This document shows positions 1 through 9,893 of a DNA stretch of 64,000 bases, piece by piece. Within the stretch, counting starts at the first letter, position 1. Each line of letters begins with the position of its first letter. Below the pieces are notes generated by a model. The model worked only from the letters and a program-made list of their open reading frames with translations. It did no database searches and was not told the origin of the DNA. The stretch comes from Anthopleura xanthogrammica (Eukaryota; Cnidaria; Anthozoa; Actiniaria; Actiniidae). The position numbers and the translations under genes were made by a program. The stretch spans positions 18,997,730-19,061,729 of the forward strand of contig OZ025207.1 of the NCBI GenBank assembly GCA_964019055.1, in the 5' to 3' direction.

Positions 1-48
1 AATTTTCTAAATTGACTTGTCTAAAATGATTAGCTATATAACAAAACG

Positions 49-185
49 CTTAATGACTGATCCCTCGGGAAACCAGTTAGTTTTGTTTCCCTCGAATCTC
101 AATGTTTCCCTCGGCCGGAGCCTCGGGAAACATTGAGATTCGAGGGAAACAAAACTAACTGTTTCCCTCGGGACCAGTCATTAAG
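49..185. mobile_element. Palindromic MITE in intron of gene A
   Basis: The segment is an almost perfect inverted repeat. CTTAATGACTG at the left end is mirrored by CAGTCATTAAG at the right, and the arms (TCCCTCGGGAAAC, TTAGTTTTGTTTCCCTCG) meet around 118-122. The equivalent intron of gene C (from about 56262) lacks it, so it inserted after the A/C duplication or was lost from C. It has no coding capacity; the small ORF crossing it is spurious. Confidence 0.75.
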
Positions 186-427
186 TGTATATTGTCGCAC
201 AACAAAATTGCAAGACAAGTTGCATGAAAAATTGCCTACTGTAAGATCCCCCGTTAAGCAGCCAGCTGAAATTTACGGCTTCCAACTGGCAATGCAACAA
301 AAACGGCAAAAAAGCAGGAATTGCCATCGTAAGAAAAATGTATCGTGTATCACTTGAACGTAAATCAACGAGACATTTTTACAATCATGTTTCTTTCAAA
401 GTCAGTAATATTTTGGTTGTTAATTAG

Positions 428-3400
428 GCGCTGCATAAAGATGGCACGAGTCATCAAAGCCAAAGATGGGAAGTGGCATATCTGTTTCCGTGACAAAGAA
501 GTGAACAACATTTACGAGATGTTTCACCTAAGAGCTAATCTTCACAGGCGAGCCTACCAGCACAAGACTTCCAACGCTGTCGAACACATGTAAGTCATTT
601 CAAATAAATTATTAATTTTTGATTTGAGGTGGCTGATCATACTTTTTAGTAAAGAAAGGACACCAGCTTTCTTACACAGAATATAAAGCTGATTCAAAAT
701 AAATAAATAAAACTGAATGGCTGAAAACAAGCTTCGCACAAAATAATTAATAACTTGAAAAATAAAAAAGCTATGGATTCAGGAAGTACTTTAATCATAA
801 CATCTACTTTAAATTTTGTTTTTCGACAATACTCCCGTTTCGAGTTCTCTTTTACGCTGTGTTAGCCTCAATTGTGCGTAAATTATGCAGAAATTTTGAT
901 AAAACTCGTGAAATTTCAAAGTATTTTTATTGTCTTCTTTACACACAGATCTCTTGAATTTCCACGGGCTGTTACTGAATAAATGAATATATTACACGGA
1001 AAAGAGAACTCGAAACGGGAGTATTGCCTAACAATATTTGAAGAAATTATTGAGAATAACACCGAAATTCAACATTTTGTTCGCTTATTGAAGCTTAAAT
1101 CGTTCTCAAACGATAACAACAAAAACTCTCATAACGCTTTTCATAAGAGTTGAAGCAGGGAAAAATAGTAAATACGTCGTACTTGAAAAAAGATTGCTTT
1201 TTATCTGTTGGTTTAGGAAATTCAAAGAAAAATATGGAGTCCCGTGCAAAATTTTAGGGTTTTGTTATTATGAAATTCAAAGCGTTACCTCAGTTCAAGA
1301 AAATTTTGGAGGTAATTCAGCGGTTTTTGTGCGTGATTTCGCTTGTGGGCTCAACTGTATGGGCCATCCCCGGCACAACCGTTAACGCACAATCGTTGAC
1401 TTTTGTCTTGTTAACGCGCAGGCAGCCTATTTGACTAGAGTGCAATGTGGTGTGTCGTACGATTGAGCAATTTTTAGTCCAGATGAGTAAATTATGATGT
1501 GCTTATTTGTGAAGATGCAGTGCTGCTGATAGATTGAGCAATAATGCATTCCTTTTCCCAATATTGTTTTCTTCTAAAGGATAACTGATGCCCTATTGAA
1601 AGCAGATTCGACTTTTAAGATGTCGGAAGCGATAAAAGACATGGAGGCTTATACCAAGCTTACAGACCAAGTGTATTATCAAATCTTACATTCCACCGAT
1701 GAAGGACTGAAAGAGGTAAGAACACTGCAGGTCGATGAAGATGAATCAATAAGTATAACAAAGACAATGAAAGCATGAAAAGGAAATGGTGACAGCAGGC
1801 AGCCGAATGATAACCCGAACTTGGCTCTCAAATTTCGTCAATAAAAAAAGAATGCTAGGCCTAGCTACAAGCAAAACTAGTTTTGATTGATGGCATGTAA
1901 AATCAAATTTTGCCGGCTAACTAGAGCGAGGTAGGTCCCGTCATATTACACTGAAATCGCATGCAGGTTCCCCACCCCCCCCCCCCCCTCCCAAAGGCAC
2001 AGATTTTTTACGATAGATCAGTTCAGTGTGTGTATGTTCAAGTGACAGCCAAGCGTATTCATTAAAGTATGGGAATAGCTTGGAAGAGGTTACCCACTGT
2101 GAAATATCCCGCTCTAAAAATAAGAAGAAGAGGAAGTTCAGTCCATATTTTGTGTTTCACAGGCAAAGAATATTCTGGAGAGGATAGAATGTCGAAAATT
2201 GTACAGATTAATAGGCGAACACACTGCTCAGAAAGATATCTCGGTAAGTTTTTGTATTCAGGTAAAAATATCCTTCTGAGGTGACCGACGTTTATGGCTA
2301 CTTACATGAAAATATCAATGACTTATCGCTAACAAAATAACAAGAAACTTGATTTTTTCGGCGATAAGTCTCATTTTGAATGAAGATTTCGCAGAACCAC
2401 CAACCAACACAATGCAGCACATTCCTCAGGAAAACGAGGGCCTGTTGTCATGCCGGATAAACTTCAATATTTACTATTCCAAATTGACAGTGTTTGTATT
2501 TTGATATAGTGTAAAGATTCAAAGAAGGATGAAATCCTTAAAAAGGCAAAGATTAGAGGTGGGGTCACGAGGGAAGACATCATACTTGACGTAAGATTTT
2601 GGAAATGTATTACTAATTCATTACACATTAGGCCGCGCGGCGAGGTCACGATACAGAATTGACAACATCTGGTATTAGTAAAATCATGTGTATAGGTCCA
2701 AAAAGCTTAACCGCATAACCAATAATAACGGGTCTTTCTTGGTGTTGCAGGAAGTATTGTATTCAAGGTTAGGGTTCTTTGTATGCAAGGCAATGTTTCG
2801 TTCTACCATAGTTACAATAATTATGGTTCTAGGTTCTTGGCTATTTTTTTTATTGTGTTCATGCCTCAGGTGTCCTGCAACACCAAGAAAGAGCCCACAT
2901 AATCCACAACCCATGACCCATGACCCATGACCCTTGACCCATGACCCATGACCCATGACCCATGACCCATGACCCATGACCCATGACCCATGACCCATGA
3001 CCCATGACCCATGACCCATGACCCATAAAGCCAACACTAGTCACTCCTTATTAGTCATTCCGAGGTTGAGAAAAAAAAACTGCGGGACCGTTTTAGGGGA
3101 CAAAATAGACGCCATTTTAAATGTAAATCAATGTTAGAGTGCAAACAATATATCCGTGAAATACAAATTACTAAATAGTACAAAATAGTGCTAATTAAAC
3201 AATAGAAAACAATAGAATTTGCTCGAAATAGTACTATTTAGTATAACTAATGTTTCACGGATATATTGTTTGCACTCTAATCAACTTGATTTAGAGAGAT
3301 AAACTTGTGGTCCTCTGTTTAGTATCGCGGTTCCCCTATAAGTTTGATCGGGAGAGAGCCGCCAATATAAACCCGTATTATATCATTATTGAGTCAGTTT

Positions 3401-6400
3401 CTTTTGTTCACTGGCGGTCTTTATCCTTCATATTAGGGAACTTAAGCAACTCGAAATCTAGAACGGGAACGTCAGTATCTGAACAAGAAAATACGATATA
3501 TTCTCGACAGAATGCAATATTCAGCAATTGCACGTTCACGTCTTGAGATCAAGAAGTAACACCTATTTCCAGATCTTCCACTATCATTAAATTCAGTTCT
3601 GAAACCTCGTGTCTCACGTCCCCGTCCTAGATTTCGAGTTGCTTAAGTTCCCTATTCACCCAACGGCGGCTTATCCAGGTTGATATCTAGTTACCAACCC
3701 CATACAGTCATTGCCAAAAAGGTTGTCCTGTGAAAAAAGACTTCAAGAAGACCAAAAGAAGTATCACGTCATGATTTGTTTATTTTAACGATATAGTTTC
3801 AAACTCTATTCTCACTGGTCCCAAAGGTGCGAATATATAAAAACCTTATTTGCATTTTGGATCACTTCTTTTCCAACCTTCTAGCTGGCCGAACGTGTTT
3901 CCTCTGCTCCTCCAACCTAAAGCTGCACGGGCTTTAAAAGTTTGGAAAACTTCTCGTGGGCAAGTAATGTCGCCGAATTGGTTAGGTCTGTGTTAGCTAT
4001 ACTATCTATTTCTATGTTTGGTTCTTTATCACAGAGCAGTTGACTTTTTTGCTAGTTTTTTTTTCTTTCACGTGTTCGCTTGTTTCTTATTCATTTTCGT
4101 GGTCGAGTTCCACTTGAACCTATAGATTTGGCAGATTTGGAGACGACTAGAGTGATTTTGTTGCCCAAACTGGCGAGACGAACAACATCGAACCTTCGAA
4201 TCCACTCCAACAGATAATCTATTCTTTGCGGAAAATACAAGCCAAATGTGTAGCCCATGGTCAAAGTTTGTATTGTATTTTTTCCGTGCGGTGGCGACTG
4301 AAAAACTTTCACTTTGGTTATCTAAAAGCGGGTGACCTCGCTAAGAATGTTTTAAGTTTTTGTTACTAGTTTGGTATGTTTTACAGCGACAGGGGTGACC
4401 TCGCTGGAATGTTCTTAGCCACTGGTTGTGTATGTTTTACAGCGACAGGGGTGACCTCGCTGGAAATTGATTTCTATGGAACTTTGTACAATACGTTGTA
4501 CTGGAATGTGCTAAGGTGTGCATGGCATTCCTGCTCTTATTTAATGATTTAATCATGGGCAAGTAATGTCGGCGAATTGGTCAGGTCTGTGTTACCTATA
4601 TTATTCATATCTCTATGTCTTAAAGCTCGAGGTCAGTGCCGTTGACTTGCTTGCTTGTTTTTTTACACGTGTTCGCTTGGTTCTTTTAAATTCTGTTTAA
4701 ATTGTATTTTTACATATAGATTCGGAGATCTATATGGAAATCTAACAACACCTTATAATCTGCTTTCGGAAGGGCCTGATACGCTTGAAGATTCTGAGTT
4801 TTGGGAGGAAGTCTCTGTATTTTTGAATGAAACAGCCGCTATTCTGTTTTATGACTAGAGAAGCTTAATGAGGAATGCTTTGCATAGCATTGTCCTCCAA
4901 GCTTGAATTTGGAGTTTAAGTCAGAGGCCTAGATGTTGAGTTTTGGGGGTGTTGGATATCGGATGTTGAGTTTGGGGTTCGGTCTTGACAATATATGGAC
5001 TGTCTCGAAATTCCCCGGGGATGAGGCCATGTGATCGTTATTAGCGTATGAAGGGTTCGATGCGGAGCCAGGTCTGCGTTCCCAAACTTATATATGAGCA
5101 CAATGGGACAAGTGAAAATATATCACTATAATGAGTAACAATGAACAGAGAATAATAATTATTAACTCTACTTGAGCATTTAGAGCAAGTGTATTAGGTA
5201 TCTCGTGACATTTCTTTTGGTCTAAATGTCTTTTTTGGTGGACAACATTAATGACATTGACTGTAAAAGGCGGTTATATACCTTACTCAGATTTTAAGAT
5301 CCTGAGTGTGTCCGGCCGAACATTTGATGCCCAACAAACCGAGCCAACCTGGACGCGGTCTTGCAAATATGTCCCCTTAGACAGTCCCACATGCACTGCA
5401 ATGCCAATTCGACCCAGTTTTTCCCCAACCTCGCAGTGACAACCTCGGAATGGCTTATGAAAGTAAGCTGCGCGGTAAAACTCCGTTCTCACTAAGAACA
5501 GGACACAAAAGAAAGGCAGATTCAATTCTCAAACTCTCGGAATTTTCCAAAAGCCTTAAAAAGCGATTTATTATCACCACATACATTTGCTTGGGCTCCC
5601 TGTGGTAAATCTAGCACAATAGACCCTTTTCAAATTACCGCTGTGTTCCTTGACTACAGATTCATTTACGCAGGGTTAGCCTCGATTTTGCGTAGAATAT
5701 TCATGTGTTCCAGTGAAGTTAAGGTTTGTGGAATTTCAATGTGTTCGTATTGTTAAAGTTTTATTTGTGAATGTTATGACATTGAAATGAGGCTAATCCT
5801 GCGTAAATGAATCTGTAGTCAAGGAACACAGCGGTATTTGACGAATGGGTCACCCTTTTTTTGTTTTCAGAAAGTGAAATTTGACTATGGCAGCAAAAAG
5901 AACGACCCTGTTAGAAAGGTGTACTTCTACAAAAAGCAAAAGCCAGACAAAGCCTTTCATCTTCAAAAAGATGAGGTACATAGACTAACAAAGATTGGTG
6001 AACACTTGTTCAACTTTTGTCTTACTATTTTTGAATTATACAGGGAAGTGACCTAAAAGCGCATGCTCTATTTTCCCCTTTCGCGCGCTATGTTGCTCAT
6101 CAGATTCGACCTAATGTTTTACAGTATACACCTATTTTAAGAAAGGTCGTAGTGGAGCCAAAGTAGATCCAAGATTAGCTGGAATAACTGCTCTTTTTGA
6201 ACGGTTTAAAATCGCAATGTAAATGAGGCTTTTTTCTCTTTACATTTATATTAAGGTTAGCTACATGCTGCCTAAAATGTTCATCGAATGGAAGATAAGG
6301 TTGTATCTGCGCAAGGAGCCGCTGAAAAAAACTAAAACAGAACAGTTGAGAAAGTAAGTACCGGCTAAGGTGGTTTCCTTTGAGCGATTTCAAACGCACG

Positions 6401-7979
6401 GTAATGACTTACAGCACGCAAACCATGCGTTAACACTGAAATGGCTTCTCATTATCTTATGAAAAAATATCACTTTTTATAGTCACTTTTTTATAGTGGG
6501 ATACAAATCCAGTAAATAAATACTGGTTTCTAATTTGGCCCACTGTCACTCACACACACTACCACTACATTATATATTCTATGCATACAACTCAACTCAC
6601 GTGTTGACTTTCATGGAGGGAGGAAAAACCAGAGAACCAGTGCGTAATTACGGCTACGCGTACGGTACGATTAGGGGATTTATGTCATTGTCGTTAAAAC
6701 TGGGTCGAGTTGGTATTACAGTGCATCGTGGAACTATTTTAGGAAACATATTTCCAAGATAGCGTCTATTTTGTGACTCCAATCACATTAGGTGAATCAA
6801 ATTAGTACAGTCTAAGAACTCAATCTCCTTTTAATAGCACCAGCTAGTTCAGTATAAATAACATCGGATAGCTTCACATAGTAAATGCGCACAGTAGGCA
6901 ATAGGTTGGCAGATAGGTAGGCAGAGGTTATCTACAAACAATAAATTATCCGAATTACATACTGTAAACACTGAATGAAGTACGAAAAAGAAATATCTTA
7001 TCCTTACCAGACTGTACGTCCTTAGATTCCAAGAATAAACAAAGGAAAATGGTTCACATGTATAACCACAACGAACTAGACTAATCTAACAGTTTCTTTC
7101 GCGCGCTTTTCCCTTTACGTCACTCGACCCATTCTAGCTCGGTAGTCACATATTTCGTCCCCTTAAACAGTCCCACATTGCACTGTGATACCAACTCGAC
7201 CCAGTTTTTCCCTCAATCTCGGAATAGCTAATACGAACACGACGGCGGCGTTTAGAGCGGTTTTCGTATAAGTGGGAAAGGATACGCCATATCAGTAGTC
7301 ATACTTTTCGTAACGCAAATCCATTTCAATGTTAAGGCATATCGTACTTATACGTGCTGCAAGTCAGTACCGTGTGTTTCCCATCATGCATTCGAACATT
7401 ATTCATTCGGTGCAACTGTCAAACTTTTGAAATCAAAAAGAATAAAAAAAATTTTTCCTTTTTTTATAGGGGATTTGACCAATGGTTCAAACAGGTAAAG
7501 GCCTTATGCAAATAACTGGCTAAAATTAGAAGTAAGGCTTACCCAGGACTTTTATACCTTTGATAGATTTTTTTCTTTTTTTAAGAAAAACTGCGTAAAA
7601 AGGAAGAGTGGAAGGAAGGAAGGAAGGAATATTACACTACGTAATTTCTCACGCGGCTGGCATGTCTCGCAACAAAACTGTGTACACTATGATAGTCTTG
7701 ATCGCGCGTAAATTAGTTATTGCCCAGTCTTTTACAGTCACATGTGTGGCAAAAAACTGCTCAAAGTATTTGTATCCTACTCTGTCAATGCATCTGCAAC
7801 GCACTCTTTTTATCTTGCAACAAAATGGTAAGGGAAGGAACATTGTCTAGACTAACGACTTCTTTTAAAAACGTTTCCAACAGGGTGCCGGTGGTAATGC
7901 AGCGGGCAGGCTAGGTAGGACCCGCCGAGCAGAATTGAGTGATGGAGCACCGGCAAAGAAACGAACAAGATTTAAATAA
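428..7979 (+). CDS. SAMHD1-like: SAMHD1-like dNTP triphosphohydrolase, gene A (3' part, 8 exons)
   Basis: This is the C-terminal part of a SAMHD1 homologue, an enzyme that hydrolyses dNTPs to deoxynucleosides and triphosphate and is controlled by allosteric nucleotides. Exons: 428-589, 1580-1715, 2163-2243, 2510-2590, 5871-5975, 6256-6353, 7470-7494, 7884-7979. All have AG/GT borders and phases that join. Exon 428-589 carries RDKEVNN and HRRAYQHK, matching human R352/K354/N358 and R372/Y374/K377. The next exon has MEAYTKLTD. The HD motif exons lie upstream of the window. The last exon ends in a basic stretch, AKKRTRFK, then TAA at 7977-7979; this could be a nuclear localisation signal. Exons and most introns closely match gene C, but exon 2510-2590 is five codons shorter than its C equivalent (58393-58488). 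The open frames and splice sites look intact. Confidence 0.9.
831..1022. mobile_element. ACTCCCG-type MITE, copy 1
   Basis: Terminal inverted repeats ACTCCCGTTTCGAGTTCTC and GAGAACTCGAAACGGGAGT bound about 190 bp in the intron after exon 428-589. The site is flanked by AT on both sides. Gene C has the uninterrupted site around 56898. A second copy lies in an intron of gene C at 53733-53942. The inner part (GTTAGCCTCAATTGTGCG) resembles the element at 5638-5834, so they are probably related non-autonomous DNA transposons. Confidence 0.8.
2909..3026. repeat. Heptamer minisatellite (CCCATGA)n
   Basis: About 17 head-to-tail copies of CCCATGA, one of them changed to CCCTTGA, lie in an intron of gene A. 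The heptamer is not a telomere repeat. The reverse-strand reading MGHGSWV repeated is a by-product of the period of seven, not a gene. Gene C lacks the array: its homology to A breaks near 58690 and resumes near 58890. Confidence 0.9.
3134..3280. mobile_element. Short inverted-repeat element TTAGAGTGCA...
   Basis: About 27-bp terminal inverted repeats (TTAGAGTGCAAACAATATAT at 3134; its reverse complement ends at 3280) enclose an AT-rich core containing ACAAAATAGTGCTAATTAAAC. A decayed copy of the same element flanks the larger transposon in gene B (35565-35656 and 38581-38613), showing that the larger one landed inside it. Confidence 0.75.
3431..3656. mobile_element. Inverted-repeat element in intron of gene A
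   Basis: The left arm reads AGGGAACTTAAGCAACTCG followed by AAATCTAGAACGGG; the right arm at about 3616-3656 is the reverse complement with few mismatches. The core has no ORF of note. It is part of roughly 2.6 kb present in gene A but missing from the matching intron of gene C. Confidence 0.65.
3959..4660. repeat. Local direct repeats with GTGACCTCGCT motif
   Basis: The phrase GGGGTGACCTCGCTGGAA recurs at about 4393 and 4449, with a shorter form at 4329, spaced 56-64 bp and each preceded in the two full copies by TATGTTTTACAGCGACAGG. CAGCGA...TCGCTG within the unit can form a small hairpin. A longer direct repeat, starting GGGCAAGTAATGTC, occurs at about 3958 and 4556. No function is recognised. 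Confidence 0.6.
4720..4858 (+). other. Possible captured exon of unknown origin
   Basis: A plausible splice acceptor (TTTTTACATATAG, ending 4719) is followed by 46 codons open to TAG at 4856-4858. The reading is ordinary and acidic (for example TLEDSEFWEEV), with few low-complexity residues. It lies in the 2.6-kb stretch of this intron that gene C lacks. The family is not recognised. It may be a transduced fragment of another gene or simply a chance ORF. Confidence 0.25.
5638..5834. mobile_element. TA-flanked inverted-repeat transposon (Tc1/mariner-like MITE)
   Basis: Terminal inverted repeats of about 40 bp (CCGCTGTGTTCCTTGACTAC... at the left, reverse complement ending GCGG at 5834) are flanked by TA at 5636-5637 and 5835-5836. 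The matching intron of gene C has TA-CGG-TA at 59068-59074, which looks like the scar left when such an element leaves. The element is non-coding. Confidence 0.85.
6692..7215. mobile_element. GGGTCGAGTTGG-type inverted-repeat element, split copy
   Basis: The left arm AAAACTGGGTCGAGTTGG (about 6697) and right arm ending CCAACTCGACCCAGTTTT (about 7192-7209) match the compact palindrome in gene C at 60108-60245. Here about 390 bp separate the arms, so another insertion has split it. Similar pieces occur at 5338-5420, 9468-9570 and 33155-33225, making this the commonest short repeat in the gene bodies. Confidence 0.7.
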
Positions 7980-8171
7980 ATAACACTACAAAAAGATTCT
8001 TTCTCGGAAGCAAATAATTAAAGCACTGAACTATTTAAGGTTCAGTAGAATAGACTAATTAAGAATTTGATATGGAAGAGGTATTATGAAGAGCAATCAT
8101 TATTGCCTCATTTTATTCCTTAGTTTTTGTTTCCTTTTAAGGTTTGTATTTATAATAGTTGGCTTGGACCT

Positions 8172-8282
8172 GGTTTAGACGTCGAATTTGACATGTGCCG
8201 AGTCAAATGCAAATGAATTTCAACCAATAGGTTTTGATCGTTTGCGTTGGATTCGGCGCATGTCAAATTCGACGTCTAAACC
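8172..8282. mobile_element. Short palindromic element downstream of gene A
   Basis: GGTTTAGACGTCGAATTTGA at the left is mirrored by TCAAATTCGACGTCTAAACC at the right, with a short loop. It lies in the likely 3' UTR of gene A and has no counterpart after gene C. Confidence 0.75.
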
Positions 8283-8448
8283 GAACCTTAGTTTTTCATT
8301 TTTCTTATCATTATTAGTATCTTAGCTTTTTATCTTTTATCTTTTTACGATTTATAATATTTTGTAGTCTTATAGTTTATAGTTTTATTGTATAGAGGAC
8401 CACAAATTTATTAGTGTACTTACACTATTACGTGTTTTATCCTCTCAA

Positions 8449-8454
8449 AATAAA
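8449..8454 (+). terminator. AATAAA polyadenylation signal, gene A
   Basis: AATAAA sits 470 bp after the gene A stop codon and is followed by an ATT-rich stretch. Another AATAAA overlaps the stop codon (7975-7980), which is probably too early to serve alone. Confidence 0.5.
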
Positions 8455-8482
8455 GTCATTATTATTATCATATTATTATATT

Positions 8483-8982
8483 ATATAGTGAGCGATAATG
8501 AGATAGAGCATGCGCTCTGACGACCTGGTCGCAAGATTCTAGCTTCCGGTCAGTAGGGTTTCCTAGAGCCTACGATTTGGCTAACGAGTAGGGTCTGGGA
8601 ACGAGAATGGGAATTTGTCGTAAACGTTCGTAAACGTAAACATCCATAGCCTCTGTTCAGGGAGACTCGGCAATTTACAGTGAATGACTCCCTGTATCAC
8701 GACTTAAAATTTTAAAGAATTTGATTGAAATCAGTGCTAATATTCGTTTGTTTTGTATGTACAACACAACTTTATTATTGGGAAAACTTATGCTGACTTG
8801 AATACAACTGTCGTGAGTGCGTTTTAGCATATATTTTCACTGCCGATGGCTATAAACAAAAAATGTAATATTTTATGTAGCAACTCGAGCCAACATTTGC
8901 CTTCCCTGCTGAGCTACCAGACAACTGTGTTTGACAGTTGAGTGAACCGCCTGAGGTACTAAATACAACAGTTGCTCAATTA
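8483..8982. repeat. Downstream duplicate block shared by genes A and C
   Basis: About 500 non-coding bases, starting near GAGATAGAGCATGCGCTCTG, match 61742-62238 downstream of gene C almost base for base. This marks the right-hand limit of A/C homology. Beyond 8982 the sequence switches, through a short MITE, to gene-B-like DNA. Confidence 0.8.
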
Positions 8983-8992
8983 ACCAACTATA

Positions 8993-9120
8993 CCCCTTTC
9001 TGCATGTTGCAATGCAGCTTAATTTGGAGGACAAAACAATAGATTCTATTTCTAAGAGATTGAAATTCTTTTGTTTTGTCCTCCAAATTTAGCTGCTTTG
9101 ACGTCACGTGAAAGGGGTCT
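8993..9120. mobile_element. MITE at the junction between A-type and B-type DNA
   Basis: The arms ACCCCTTTC...TTTGGAGGACAAAACAAT and TTTTGTTTTGTCCTCCAAAT...GAAAGGGGT form an inverted repeat of about 128 bp. Related sequences occur at 13420-13480, 40157-40245 and 42165-42215. Its position at the switch point of homology makes it a candidate for having helped the rearrangement. Confidence 0.7.
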
Positions 9121-9299
9121 AGAGGTTTTGCACCATCACGTGCGCGCCGGCGCCCATAATACAGCTTGGGCTGCCTGTGGTTAGATGGCAGAAAAATTAA
9201 ATCCCTTTCCTCTCAGGAATTGAATTCTTTCTCTTGTAAAACGATTGTATTGTTCCTGCCATGCAACATGGCTGCCGTTACGTGATGTTGTAAAACCTC

Positions 9300-9893
9300 T
9301 CTAGGACCTAAAAATAGACTTCGAGTCCCGTGTGTGCACATGAACCTAACAGCATGTGATAACTCATGCATCTCAGCATCGGGGCACTCAATCAACAATG
9401 TCCAGCAAAAATTCTCTACATTTCTTCTACAAAACAGGTTAATTAGCTATTTTGAGGTTGAGAAACCAACAGGGTTAAGTTGGCATTGCAGTGCATTGTG
9501 GGGCTGCTTTAGGGGACGAAATATGTCCCACAATACACTGCAATGCCAACTCGACCCAGGTTTTTCTCCCTGGACCTCGGATTTTTCTTTTTCACTTTAC
9601 GTCATGCTGGCGGACCTTACAATAGATACTAATTTAGTATCTATTGTTGAAGTCCATCAGCATGACCGCCATGTCTTTGTCTCTTGGCTTTCTCGGGAAT
9701 GGTTGGAAACCATCAATGGCTAATACTCTAACGAGCGCATTGCGCAATCATTGTGCATTTCTCAATATATCAAAGACAATGTCAGATTGAGACTCCACTT
9801 CCACAGGCAGCCCAACTAATGAAAATAGGATATTTTATAAACATTGTATTATGTTTTGCAAACAGAGAAACATTTTCTGCTTTTTTTGTGCAG
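9300..9893 (+). repeat. Copy of gene B intron 14 sequence
   Basis: From about 9305 (AATAGACTTCGAGTCCCGTG) the sequence matches gene B from about 33056, just after gene B exon 14 ends at 33028. This places the left breakpoint of the orphan cassette inside intron 14. It contains a GGGTCGAGTTGG-type MITE near 9468-9570. The ORF crossing it is not a gene. Confidence 0.75.

Noticed and set aside
2909..3026. CRISPR-like or telomere-like array
   Set aside because: The 7-bp units have no spacers, the host is eukaryotic and the unit is not TTAGGG.
2684..3044. Reverse ORFs made of repeated MGHGSWV
   Set aside because: They only reflect the heptamer array, which stays open in all three frames.
9334..9723. 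129-codon ORF
   Set aside because: It runs through an inverted-repeat element and copied intron 14 DNA; gene B has the same region broken into other frames.
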